This document shows, one piece after another, positions 56,467 through 64,000 of a stretch of DNA of 64,000 nucleotides (position 1 is its first letter; every line of letters starts with the position of its first letter). The stretch comes from Paenibacillus sp. BIC5C1 (GTDB taxonomy: Bacteria; Bacillota; Bacilli; Paenibacillales; Paenibacillaceae). Made by a program: the position numbers and the translations under genes. The notes under the pieces were generated by a model. It worked only from the letters and a program-made list of their open reading frames with translations. It made no database searches and was not told the origin of the DNA. The stretch spans positions 4,712,001-4,776,000 of the forward strand of contig NZ_CP135922.1 of assembly GCF_032399705.1 (NCBI RefSeq), given 5' to 3'.

Positions 56467-57831
56467 TTATTCTACTGAAGCATTAGCCTCTTCCTGAACC
56501 TTCTGCAATTCTTCAGCCATTTTCTCTGGTGTCGTTTGTCCACCAACCAGCTTCTGAATTTGCAAGTTACTGATCTCTGTCGTTACATCGGCTTGAACGA
56601 GTGCATCGAAAGCCGGGAATGAAGTCTGCGATGCATTCAGAACAGCTACAATTTCTTTCATCAAATCGTCAGTGATGCTGTCTGTCAGCACTTTTTCATC
56701 CAATTTCATCGCTGGTAACACACCGTCTTCTACGAGTCCACGAACTTGCATATCTTCGTTGTAGAAGTTTTTGATAAAGGCTTTAACAGCCGCAAGCTTC
56801 TGAGGATCATCCGCAACCGCTGCGGAGAAGCCGTATCCGTTATTGACGTCACGCATCAGGGCTGTTTGATCTCCTGCACCGTTCTCTACTGGAGGCATAT
56901 TGAAGAAACCAACCTTGCCAATGAGTGACTCACCGCTCTGTCCTTCCTTGAATACAGACGATTTCCATGTTCCGTCGTACATCAGAATCGCTTCACCACT
57001 CGTAAATTGAGTTGTATATTCTGCATATTCAAAGCCAAGCTCACCTTTTTTGAAGTAACCTTTATCCACCCATTCCTTATGCTTCGCGAATCCTGCGACA
57101 ACGCCTGGATCAGTCCACTTGGCTTCGCCTGTAGCAAACTTCGCCGTAATATCAGGTCCAGCGTAACGGGACCACAGATGGTTCGTTAACATGAGTGGAA
57201 CCCAGCCTGCTTTGGAAGCAGAAGCAAGTGGCACTTTGCCATCAGCCTTGATCTCAGCGAGCATATTATCCAGCTCAGCCATTGTTGAAGGCGCTTTCCA
57301 ACCTTTTTGCGTAAAGTACTCTTTATTGTAGAAGAAACCTTCTCCCGATCCGCCAATAGGCAGTCCGTAGACTTTACCTTCATAGGTGAATGGTTCAAGC
57401 GATGAAAATTGGTCCTGAATGCCCAGCTCTTGCAAGATTGGCGTGAGATCCAACAACATGCCCTCTTTGGCATATACTTTGGAGTCCGGACTGCCGAACA
57501 ATTCGAAGATATCCGGCGGATTGCCTGCTGCCATCTCACCACGAAGCTTCTCCTTACGGTTTACATCGGATTCAACTCCGTCCAGTGTAAAGGTCAGGTT
57601 AGGTACTTCACTCTCCACTTTGGCCACAACGTCCTGCAGAATGGCCAGCCTTTTTTGTTTGTCGGCACCCACCTGAGTGTGACGGAGAAGCATCTCAACC
57701 GGTTCCTTGCTTGGCTCCGCAGGCGTATTGCCTGCTCCCTGTTGTGGTTCGTTAGTTGAGCTCGAACAACCTGCCAATGTCCATGATGTGATTAGCAATA
57801 ATGAAAGCAGTAATGTCATTCCTTTTTTCAT
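56467..57831 (-). CDS. Sugar-binding lipoprotein (extracellular solute-binding family 1)
   Basis: Receptor of the CUT1 importer, 454 aa. The signal peptide ends in lipobox LAGC (Cys near residue 22). Family features: GNPPDIFELFGSPDSKVYAKEGMLLDLT, YGLPIGGSGEGFFYNKEYF, GEAILMYDGTWKSSVF. The ATG at 57831 follows GAGGGGGG; an ATG further upstream (57861) is less suitable. It is the first gene of the operon, with its own promoter. The substrate cannot be read from the sequence; nagZ in the operon suggests a GlcNAc-containing sugar. Confidence 0.93.
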   Translation of the reverse strand: MKKGMTLLLSLLLITSWTLAGCSSSTNEPQQGAGNTPAEPSKEPVEMLLRHTQVGADKQKRLAILQDVVAKVESEVPNLTFTLDGVESDVNRKEKLRGEMAAGNPPDIFELFGSPDSKVYAKEGMLLDLTPILQELGIQDQFSSLEPFTYEGKVYGLPIGGSGEGFFYNKEYFTQKGWKAPSTMAELDNMLAEIKADGKVPLASASKAGWVPLMLTNHLWSRYAGPDITAKFATGEAKWTDPGVVAGFAKHKEWVDKGYFKKGELGFEYAEYTTQFTSGEAILMYDGTWKSSVFKEGQSGESLIGKVGFFNMPPVENGAGDQTALMRDVNNGYGFSAAVADDPQKLAAVKAFIKNFYNEDMQVRGLVEDGVLPAMKLDEKVLTDSITDDLMKEIVAVLNASQTSFPAFDALVQADVTTEISNLQIQKLVGGQTTPEKMAEELQKVQEEANASVE

Positions 57832-57877
57832 TCGTATGACCCCCCTCAAGATATTGAGCATTTGGCTTTACACTCTG

Positions 57878-57906
57878 ATTATAAAAAGTTGTAGCTTACA
57901 TCGTAA
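57878..57906 (-). promoter_or_regulatory. Promoter of the sugar ABC transporter operon
   Basis: TTACGA (57901-57906) and TATAAT (57878-57883) are 17 bp apart on the minus strand. The perfect -10 and weaker -35 suit activation by the YesN-like regulator. No catabolite-control site was recognised. Confidence 0.65.
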
Positions 57907-57983
57907 GGATGACAATTCATCAATGGAGGGATAAAATCCTTCACTGGACAAATAATCTTGTATTTACAATAGATAACAGCACA

Positions 57984-58026
57984 AAAAAACAGCCCCTGCG
58001 AAACATGTTCGCAAAGACTGCTTGGT
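57984..58026 (-). terminator. Terminator of pflA, downstream of repeat copy B
   Basis: On the minus strand AAGCAGTCTTTGCGAA pairs with TTTCGCAGGGGCTGTT with a few mismatches, followed by seven T. It lies after the palindromic repeat, so the repeat is inside the pflA transcript. Confidence 0.75.
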
Positions 58027-58030
58027 TGGA

Positions 58031-58220
58031 AATAAGTTGAACTAAAGAATATTTACACTTGCCACTCCGATGACAGAACAACCTTCCGATCGCTGTTATC
58101 CCCCGATTTTTTTGATTCACTTTTACAAAGGTGAAAATCTGGGAATAAAGGCGAACGCTCCGCTTCTCCAGCTTATTTCTGTCCTCTACGTTCTCGTGTA
58201 AATAGATAGTTCAATTTATT
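58031..58220. repeat. Palindromic intergenic repeat, copy B
   Basis: A 190-bp imperfect palindrome directly after pflA. Arms: TTGAACTA/TAGTTCAA, ATTTACAC (58051-58058)/GTGTAAAT (58196-58203) and CAGAA/TTCTG. The core CCGATCGCTGTTATCCCC, a GATTTT-type inner stem and AAAGGCGAACGC are shared with copies A and C. Confidence 0.9.
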
Positions 58221-58235
58221 TATAACTGTTGCTAC

Positions 58236-58985
58236 TTATTTGGAGCAAGTCATGCCCGCCGTCTCCGCACGACCTTGTTCAATCAAACGATACGCTCGTT
58301 CCACTTCCTCATCACTCGGAGAAGGAACACCATCAAGCGGATAGGCTTTCCCCAGCGCCTGCCATTTGTAGATTCCCATCTGATGATAAGGCAGGATTTC
58401 GAACTTCTTGACTCCATTTAGCGTTCCAATAAACCGCCCCAGATTGAGCAAGTCTTCTTCCTCATTGTGGATCCCTGGCACATACACGTGGCGAATCCAC
58501 ATTTTTCGTCCATTGTCCGATAACCATTGTGCGGTGCGCAATGTTCTCTCGTTGGATTTGCCTGTCAGCTTGATATGTTTCTCATCATTGATGTGCTTCA
58601 GATCCAACAAAACCAGGTCCGTGTTATCCAACAAATCATGAATCCGATCCGGTTCATTGAAACCGTTGCTGTCCAGCGTAGTATGCAGTCCCCAGCGGCG
58701 TTTCGCTTCTTTGAAAACTTCGGCTACAAAATGAGCCTGTAATGTTGGCTCCCCGCCGGATACCGTAAGTCCTCCGCCGGAGCTGCGATAGTAGGACAGG
58801 TATGGCTCGATTTCAGCCAATACCTCCTCCACGCTCATTTCTCTGCCACCATCCAGTGCCCATGTATCCGGATTGTGACAATACTGGCATTTGAGCAGAC
58901 ATCCCTGCATAAAAAGCACGAAGCGGATGCCTGGGCCGTCTACCGTCCCGAAAGTTTCGAGTGAGTGAATATGTCCATTAACCAT
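58236..58985 (-). CDS. pflA: Pyruvate formate-lyase activating enzyme
   Basis: Radical SAM enzyme that places the glycyl radical on PflB under anoxia. The iron-sulfur motif CLLKCQYC is near residue 30 after ETFGTVDGPGIRFVLFMQG. SGGGLTVSGGEPTLQ and LLDLKHIN are typical. Length 249 aa is normal. It lies 83 bp downstream of pflB, with which it is probably cotranscribed. Confidence 0.97.
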   Translation of the reverse strand: MVNGHIHSLETFGTVDGPGIRFVLFMQGCLLKCQYCHNPDTWALDGGREMSVEEVLAEIEPYLSYYRSSGGGLTVSGGEPTLQAHFVAEVFKEAKRRWGLHTTLDSNGFNEPDRIHDLLDNTDLVLLDLKHINDEKHIKLTGKSNERTLRTAQWLSDNGRKMWIRHVYVPGIHNEEEDLLNLGRFIGTLNGVKKFEILPYHQMGIYKWQALGKAYPLDGVPSPSDEEVERAYRLIEQGRAETAGMTCSK

Positions 58986-59068
58986 GCTGCCTCTTCCTTT
59001 CTGTATCGCATCCGCTGTGCGTTTAATATGGAGTTTCTACTCCTTTGAACCGTTGAGTTAAGTCCGAG

Positions 59069-61327
59069 TTACATCGAACCGTGGAAGGTCCGGTTAATGA
59101 CATCGAGTTGTTGCTCACGTGTCAGTTTGATGAAATTAACCGCGTAACCGGATACCCGTACTGTCAGCTGCGGATAGTTTTCCGGGTGGTCCATCGCGTC
59201 AATCAACTGCTGACGATCAAATACGTTCACGTTCAGATGGTGTGCCCCTTGACCAAAATAACCGTCCATCATTGCAACCAGATTGGATTTACGTGTGTCT
59301 GACTCTTTCCCGAGTGCTTTAGGCACGATAGAGAATGTGTTAGAGATCCCGTCAAGGCTGTGTTCGTACGGCAATTTGGCTACTGAGCCAAGGGATGCCA
59401 GTGCACCTTTTTTGTCCCGACCATGCATTGGGTTCGCCCCTGGTGCAAACGGTTCGCCTGCTTTACGACCATCCGGCGTTGTACCTGTTTTCTTGCCGTA
59501 CACTACGTTCGATGTGATCGTCAATACAGACTGAGTTGGGATCGCATTACGATACGCTTTGTGTTTGCGAATCATTCCCATGAAGCTTTCCACCAGTTCA
59601 ACGGCGATGCTATCGACACTGTCTTCATTGTTACCGTAACAAGGGAAGTCACCTTCAATTTCAAAATCAATTGCGATGCCTTGTTCGTTGCGGATCGGTT
59701 TGACTTTCGCATACTTGATGGCACTCAGAGAGTCTGCTGCAACCGAGAGACCAGCAATACCACAAGCCATCGTACGTACAATGTCACGGTCATGCAGGGC
59801 CATTTCAATACGCTCATAGCTGTATTTGTCATGCATGTAGTGAATGACGTTGAGTGAGTTCATATACAGTTTAGCGAGCCATTCCATCATCGGTTTAAAA
59901 CGTTTCATCACTTCATTGTACTCCAGCACTTCGCTTGTGATCGCCGGATATTCAGGTCCAACTTGCGCTCCCGATTTCTCATCACGACCGCCGTTGATTG
60001 CATACAGCAATGCTTTTGCCAGATTGGCACGAGCGCCGAAGAACTGCATTTGTTTCCCGATCTTCATCGCAGATACGCAGCAAGCAATACCATAATCGTC
60101 TCCGTAGATCGGACGCATAAGATCATCATTTTCATACTGGATGGAGCTCGTTTCGATGGATACTTTTGTACAGTATTGTTTGAAAGCTTCCGGAAGCTTG
60201 GTAGACCAAAGTACAGTAAGGTTCGGCTCAGGTGCTGGACCAAGATTGTTCAGGGTGTGCAGGAAACGGAAGCTGTTTTTCGTAACACGGGTTTCTCCAT
60301 TTACGGACATGCCACCGATGGATTCAGTTACCCATGTTGGGTCTCCACTGAACAATTCATTATAATCCGGCGTACGCAGGAATTTGACAATCCGCAGTTT
60401 CATAACAAAATGGTCAACCAGTTCTTGAGCCTGTTCTTCAGTTAACAAGCCTTCTTGCAGATCACGTTCGATATAAATATCAAGGAAAGAAGATACACGT
60501 CCAAGTGACATCGCCGCACCATTTTGCTCTTTGATTGCTGCCAGATAACCGAAGTAGAGCCATTGGAACGCTTCTTTTGCAGTTGTAGCTGGCAAGGAAA
60601 TATCGAAACCGTGCATTTCACCCAGTTGTTTCAATTCTTGCAATGCACGAATCTGCTCGGACAGTTCTTCACGGAGGCGAATGACATCTTCATCAATCAC
60701 ATCGACTTCAAGTGCATTTAGTTCTCCTTTTTTATTTCGAATCAGGAAGTCCACACCATACAGAGCAACCCGGCGATAGTCACCGATGATCCGGCCACGG
60801 CCGTAAGCATCCGGCAGACCGGTAATAATCCCTGCTTTACGTGCTGCACGCATTTCAGATGTGTAAGCATCAAATACACCCTGGTTATGTGTTTTACGGA
60901 TGTTCGTAAATATATCAATGACGCCTTGAGGCATTTCAAAACCATAAGCTTCACAAGCATCAATCATCATGCGAATTCCACCGAATGGCTGAATGGAACG
61001 TTTGAACGGAGCATCCGTTTGAACACCAACAATCTGTTCTTTGGATTTATCCAGATAGCCGGGTTGGTGAGAAACAATCGTTGCTGGCGTGTTTACGTCA
61101 ACATCAAGTACCCCGCCGTTATCGCGTTCTTTTTTGGTCAGATCGGAGACGATATCCCATAACTCTTTCGTATTCTGAGTTGCACCTGCAAGAAATGCTT
61201 CGTCGCCATAGTAAGGTGATAAGTTACGTGCCAGAAAATCATTCACATCTACGGATTTCGTCCATGTTCCTTTGGTAAAGTTTCTCCAGCCTGTTTGTTG
61301 TTTGACATCTTTTTCGATCACCGACAT
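59069..61327 (-). CDS. pflB: Formate C-acetyltransferase (pyruvate formate-lyase)
   Basis: Converts pyruvate and CoA to acetyl-CoA and formate in fermentation. The adjacent active-site cysteines are in [36 protein letters not shown] near residue 415. The glycyl-radical loop RVSGYAVNF is near the C-terminus. The ATG at 61327 is chosen because GGAGGG lies six bases upstream; earlier in-frame ATG codons have none. Length 752 aa is typical. It has an FNR/CRP-type operator at its predicted promoter. Confidence 0.98.
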   Translation of the reverse strand: MSVIEKDVKQQTGWRNFTKGTWTKSVDVNDFLARNLSPYYGDEAFLAGATQNTKELWDIVSDLTKKERDNGGVLDVDVNTPATIVSHQPGYLDKSKEQIVGVQTDAPFKRSIQPFGGIRMMIDACEAYGFEMPQGVIDIFTNIRKTHNQGVFDAYTSEMRAARKAGIITGLPDAYGRGRIIGDYRRVALYGVDFLIRNKKGELNALEVDVIDEDVIRLREELSEQIRALQELKQLGEMHGFDISLPATTAKEAFQWLYFGYLAAIKEQNGAAMSLGRVSSFLDIYIERDLQEGLLTEEQAQELVDHFVMKLRIVKFLRTPDYNELFSGDPTWVTESIGGMSVNGETRVTKNSFRFLHTLNNLGPAPEPNLTVLWSTKLPEAFKQYCTKVSIETSSIQYENDDLMRPIYGDDYGIACCVSAMKIGKQMQFFGARANLAKALLYAINGGRDEKSGAQVGPEYPAITSEVLEYNEVMKRFKPMMEWLAKLYMNSLNVIHYMHDKYSYERIEMALHDRDIVRTMACGIAGLSVAADSLSAIKYAKVKPIRNEQGIAIDFEIEGDFPCYGNNEDSVDSIAVELVESFMGMIRKHKAYRNAIPTQSVLTITSNVVYGKKTGTTPDGRKAGEPFAPGANPMHGRDKKGALASLGSVAKLPYEHSLDGISNTFSIVPKALGKESDTRKSNLVAMMDGYFGQGAHHLNVNVFDRQQLIDAMDHPENYPQLTVRVSGYAVNFIKLTREQQLDVINRTFHGSM

Positions 61328-61409
61328 AGTAATCCCTCCACAAATTTGGATTTCCGGACACATGACAGGATGCATCACTCGTCTCATCTGTGCCCAGAGC
61401 CGCGATTAA

Positions 61410-61425
61410 TGTGATAAATTTCACA
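61410..61425. promoter_or_regulatory. FNR/CRP-type box in the pflB leader
   Basis: TGTGATAAATTTCACA is an exact match to TGTGA-N6-TCACA. It lies near +70 of the predicted pflB transcript, where a bound protein could hinder transcription or serve a second promoter. Confidence 0.6.
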
Positions 61426-61493
61426 TGTAAGCCGGAACATGTTCTCTCTACTTGGGAACCGGAACCGCGGATGAATGTTTTTCTTACATTTTC

Positions 61494-61557
61494 AGTATAC
61501 GTCTTCGTTCTTTCATCATCTGTGATTTTTATCACAAAGTTTGTGACCATCCTCACT
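61494..61557 (-). promoter_or_regulatory. pflB promoter with tandem FNR/CRP-type boxes
   Basis: On the minus strand a -10 TATACT (61494-61499) predicts a start near 61487. The exact box TGTGA-N6-TCACA (61521-61536) is then centred at -41.5, the classical class II activator position. A second near-perfect box (61542-61557) is 21 bp further up. This fits oxygen control by Fnr. Confidence 0.75.
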
Positions 61558-61577
61558 TCACCTATGCTGTGTTCAAA

Positions 61578-61754
61578 TTGAACCCTGTAAAATTCACACT
61601 TAGTCACTACGCGGGCAGAACAACTTCCGATCGCTGTTACCCCCGGATTTTTTCAATTATATTTTTCAAAGGGTAAAATTCTGGGATAAAGGCGAGCGCT
61701 TCGCTTCTTCAGTTTTTTCTGCCCCCTCCGTTATCGTGTGAATACCTGGTTCAA
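61578..61754. repeat. Palindromic intergenic repeat, copy C
   Basis: A 177-bp imperfect palindrome between adhE and pflB. Arms: TTGAACC (61578-61584)/GGTTCAA (61748-61754), ATTCACAC (61592-61599)/GTGTGAAT (61736-61743) and GCAGAA/TTCTGC. The arms differ from copy B but remain complementary. The core CCGATCGCTGTTACCCCC and AAAGGCGAGCGCTTCGCTTCTTCAG is shared. Confidence 0.9.
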
Positions 61755-61906
61755 AAAGTAACATCACGGATTACGTGTAACCTCTTTTAAAAAAGGCAAC
61801 TGCAAGGATTCCGTTATACCTTTTTTTACAGGAAAGACGGCAATCGGGGCTCCCCTTACGGGGAACCCTGACTATAGCTGCCTGAATCATGCTGCTGCTT
61901 TAGTTG
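61755..61906. other. Spacer after adhE with a GC hairpin
   Basis: It holds GGGGCTCCCC-TTAC-GGGGAACCC (about 61848-61872), able to form a strong stem. The T run expected of a terminator is not immediately adjacent on the minus strand, so it is listed only as the possible 3' end of adhE. Confidence 0.4.
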
Positions 61907-64000
61907 TTATTCAAACTTGCCGTAGAAAGCGTTGCGGTATACATCAGCCAGTTCAGTCACCAGCGGCAGTTTTGGATTGGCTGTTGTACATTGGTCCTCG
62001 AATGCACGGTCTGCCAGATAATCGACATGTGCCTCAAAGTCTTTGGCATCGAATCCAATTTCCTGGAACGACTCTTCTATACCCAATGTTTTGTTCAGTT
62101 TGCGAATGGCATTGATGAGGCTGGTAACCCCTTCTTCTGTCGTACGTGCAGGCAATCCCAGAATGCGGGCAATTTCGGCATAACGCTCATCTGCCACAAA
62201 GTGCGAATATTTCGGGAAAGATGCAAACTTGGTCGGTTTTTTCGCATTGTAGCGAATGACGTGCGGCATCAGGATCGCATTGGTACGTCCGTGTGCGGTG
62301 TGGTACTGACCGCCCCATTTGTGTGCCAAGCTGTGGTTAATGCCCAAGAACGCGTTGGCAAAAGCCATACCGGCAATCGTCGAAGCATTATGCATTTTCT
62401 CACGAGCCAGTTTGTCACCTTGCAGTGCCGATTGCTCAAGATATTGGAATACCAGCTGGATTGCTTTGATCGCCAGTCCATCCGTGTAATCATTCGCCAT
62501 AACGGATACATACGCTTCGATCGCATGCGTCAGTACGTCCATACCTGTGTCTGCGACAGCTGTTTTAGGCAGCGTGTATACAAACTCAGGGTCGACGATC
62601 GCCACGTCTGGTGTCAACTCGTAGTCTGCCAGTGGATATTTTGTATTACCTTGATTTTTATCTGTAATAACTGCGAACGATGTTACTTCCGAACCTGTGC
62701 CCGAAGTTGTCGGGATCGCTACGAATTTCGCTTTCACGCCGAGACGTGGATATTTGTAGATCCGTTTGCGGATATCCATGAATTTTTGTTTCAAGTCATT
62801 GAAATCCGTGTCAGGATATTCATAGAACAGCCACATCGCTTTGGCAGCATCCATCGGTGAACCCCCACCGAGTGCGATAATACAGTCTGGCTGGAAGCGG
62901 CGCATCATTTCCGTACCGCGGTCTACCGTTGTTGTGGATGGATCAGGTTCGACATCAGAGAACACTTCAATGGCTACCGGCATTTGACGTTGACGCAGAT
63001 AGTGCTCTACTTTTTCCACATAACCGAGTTTGACCATCATCGCATCCGTAATAATGGCTACGCGTGTGATGTCCGGCATTTTGGCAAGATACTGTGTTGC
63101 ACCTTTTTCGAAGTAGACTTTGTTCGGCACTTTGAACCACTGCATATTCACGGTACGGCGAGCCACCCTTTTCACGTTGATTAAGTTCACAGCGGTTACG
63201 TTGGAAGAAGTCGAGTTCCGTCCATACGATCCGCAGCCAAGTGTCAGAGACGGCATGTTGGTGTTGTAGATGTCACCGATAGCACCGTGTGTGGATGGCG
63301 AATTCACGATAATCCGTCCGGTTTGCAGGCGATCTGCGAACTTGCCAATAACTTCTTCATTCGTCGAATGAATAACGGAGGAGTGACCCATGCCGCCAAA
63401 AGCAACCACTTCTGCTGCACGCTCAATCCCTTCAGCTGCCGTTTTCACTTTGTAACAAGCCAGTACCGGGCTTAGTTTCTCAGCCGACAACGGGAATTTC
63501 GTACCTACCCCTTCAATCTCTGCTACGAGAATTTTGGTGTTAGCAGGGACCTCGATTCCGCACATTTGCGCAATGCTTACTGCAGATTGACCAACAATTG
63601 CCGGGTTGACCGCACATTTCTCAGCGTTAATCGCACCTGCGGTCAGTTTCGCTGCTTCATCCTTGTTAACAAAGTAACAGCCGTTGGCGATCATTTTCTT
63701 TTTCACCTGATCGAAGATCGGTTCTTCGATGATAACTGCTTGCTCGGAAGCACAGATCATGCCGTTATCGAACGATTTGGACAAAATCAGATCCGTTACC
63801 GCTTGATTGATATCTGCGCTCTTCTCAATAAAGCAAGGTACGTTCCCTGGCCCTACGCCCAGTGCCGGTTTACCACAGCTATATGCGGCCCGTACCATAC
63901 CTGATCCGCCTGTTGCCAGAATGAGCGCCACATCATTATGATTCATCAGTGCGTTTGTACGATCCATGGAAGGATCATCAATCCACTGGATACAATCCGC
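61907..64000 (-). CDS. adhE: Bifunctional acetaldehyde-CoA/alcohol dehydrogenase AdhE (N-terminus outside window)
   Basis: Reduces acetyl-CoA to acetaldehyde and then ethanol, restoring NAD during fermentation. The 697 visible codons begin within the aldehyde dehydrogenase half ([21 protein letters not shown]), with [25 protein letters not shown] and the catalytic Cys in [10 protein letters not shown]. The iron alcohol dehydrogenase half follows with [27 protein letters not shown] and the metal-ligand region around HAIEAYVSV and [17 protein letters not shown]. By comparison with E. coli AdhE about 170-180 residues are missing upstream. It is next to pflBA, a common fermentation grouping. Confidence 0.97.
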   Translation of the reverse strand, partial: ADCIQWIDDPSMDRTNALMNHNDVALILATGGSGMVRAAYSCGKPALGVGPGNVPCFIEKSADINQAVTDLILSKSFDNGMICASEQAVIIEEPIFDQVKKKMIANGCYFVNKDEAAKLTAGAINAEKCAVNPAIVGQSAVSIAQMCGIEVPANTKILVAEIEGVGTKFPLSAEKLSPVLACYKVKTAAEGIERAAEVVAFGGMGHSSVIHSTNEEVIGKFADRLQTGRIIVNSPSTHGAIGDIYNTNMPSLTLGCGSYGRNSTSSNVTAVNLINVKRVARRTVNMQWFKVPNKVYFEKGATQYLAKMPDITRVAIITDAMMVKLGYVEKVEHYLRQRQMPVAIEVFSDVEPDPSTTTVDRGTEMMRRFQPDCIIALGGGSPMDAAKAMWLFYEYPDTDFNDLKQKFMDIRKRIYKYPRLGVKAKFVAIPTTSGTGSEVTSFAVITDKNQGNTKYPLADYELTPDVAIVDPEFVYTLPKTAVADTGMDVLTHAIEAYVSVMANDYTDGLAIKAIQLVFQYLEQSALQGDKLAREKMHNASTIAGMAFANAFLGINHSLAHKWGGQYHTAHGRTNAILMPHVIRYNAKKPTKFASFPKYSHFVADERYAEIARILGLPARTTEEGVTSLINAIRKLNKTLGIEESFQEIGFDAKDFEAHVDYLADRAFEDQCTTANPKLPLVTELADVYRNAFYGKFE

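Noticed and set aside
61904..62860. Plus-strand open frame of 318 codons opposite adhE
   Set aside because: The minus strand here is unmistakably AdhE, and the plus-strand translation has low-complexity Cys/Arg/Phe composition and no family match.

Overview
The window reads as chromosomal DNA of an endospore-forming Bacillota, most likely Paenibacillus. It carries spo0A, spoIVB, the complete spoIIIA operon and spore photoproduct lyase. The gene order (yqhQ/yqhR-aroQ-pepP-efp, spoIIIA-accBC-asp23-nusB-folD-xseAB-ispA-dxs-tlyA-argR-recN-spoIVB-spo0A) is the usual one for this group. Two proteins with copper-amine-oxidase N-terminal repeats and a YesMN two-component system next to a sugar ABC transporter also fit Paenibacillus. 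Most genes lie on the minus strand. No rRNA, tRNA, CRISPR array, prophage or intact insertion sequence was seen.

Layout. 1-2.1 kb: an iron-siderophore binding lipoprotein and an AraC regulator, with two Fur-type boxes; the regulator has no stop codon before the lipoprotein. 2.1-5 kb: a coiled-coil FlxA-like protein and a c-di-GMP module split into an EAL gene and a CBS-GGDEF gene. 5-27.4 kb: a long block of core and sporulation genes on the minus strand, from spoIIIAA down to spo0A, with separate promoters visible before spoIIIAA (SigE-like), accB, asp23, dxs and spo0A (SigH-like with Spo0A boxes). 27.6-34.6 kb: a comB-like phosphatase, lysC, efp, pepP, aroQ, yqhR and yqhQ. 34.6-46.5 kb: a patatin-like protein, a secreted glycosidase-like protein, mntR, splB, ccdA, a zinc ABC transporter with a Zur-like operator, metG with a T-box leader, yidD and zur. 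46.9-57.8 kb: a large secreted PKD-type protein, then one operon of binding protein, two permeases, YesM-like kinase, YesN-like regulator and NagZ. 58-64 kb: fermentation genes pflA, pflB and adhE, with an FNR/CRP-type operator placed at -41.5 of a predicted pflB promoter.

Less ordinary content sits between genes. A palindromic intergenic repeat occurs three times (30.5, 58.0 and 61.6 kb). Its arms differ between copies but stay self-complementary, and two copies bracket pflBA. A second, MITE-like repeat with TTCAAAAAG ends occurs twice (17.1 and 45.5 kb); one copy lies between the metG promoter and its T-box. The asp23 gene has a long leader that looks structured. The AraC/lipoprotein read-through and the three in-frame amber codons between the EAL and GGDEF parts are the main coding oddities.

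All calls come from reading the sequence and from knowledge of the protein families; no database search or folding program was run.
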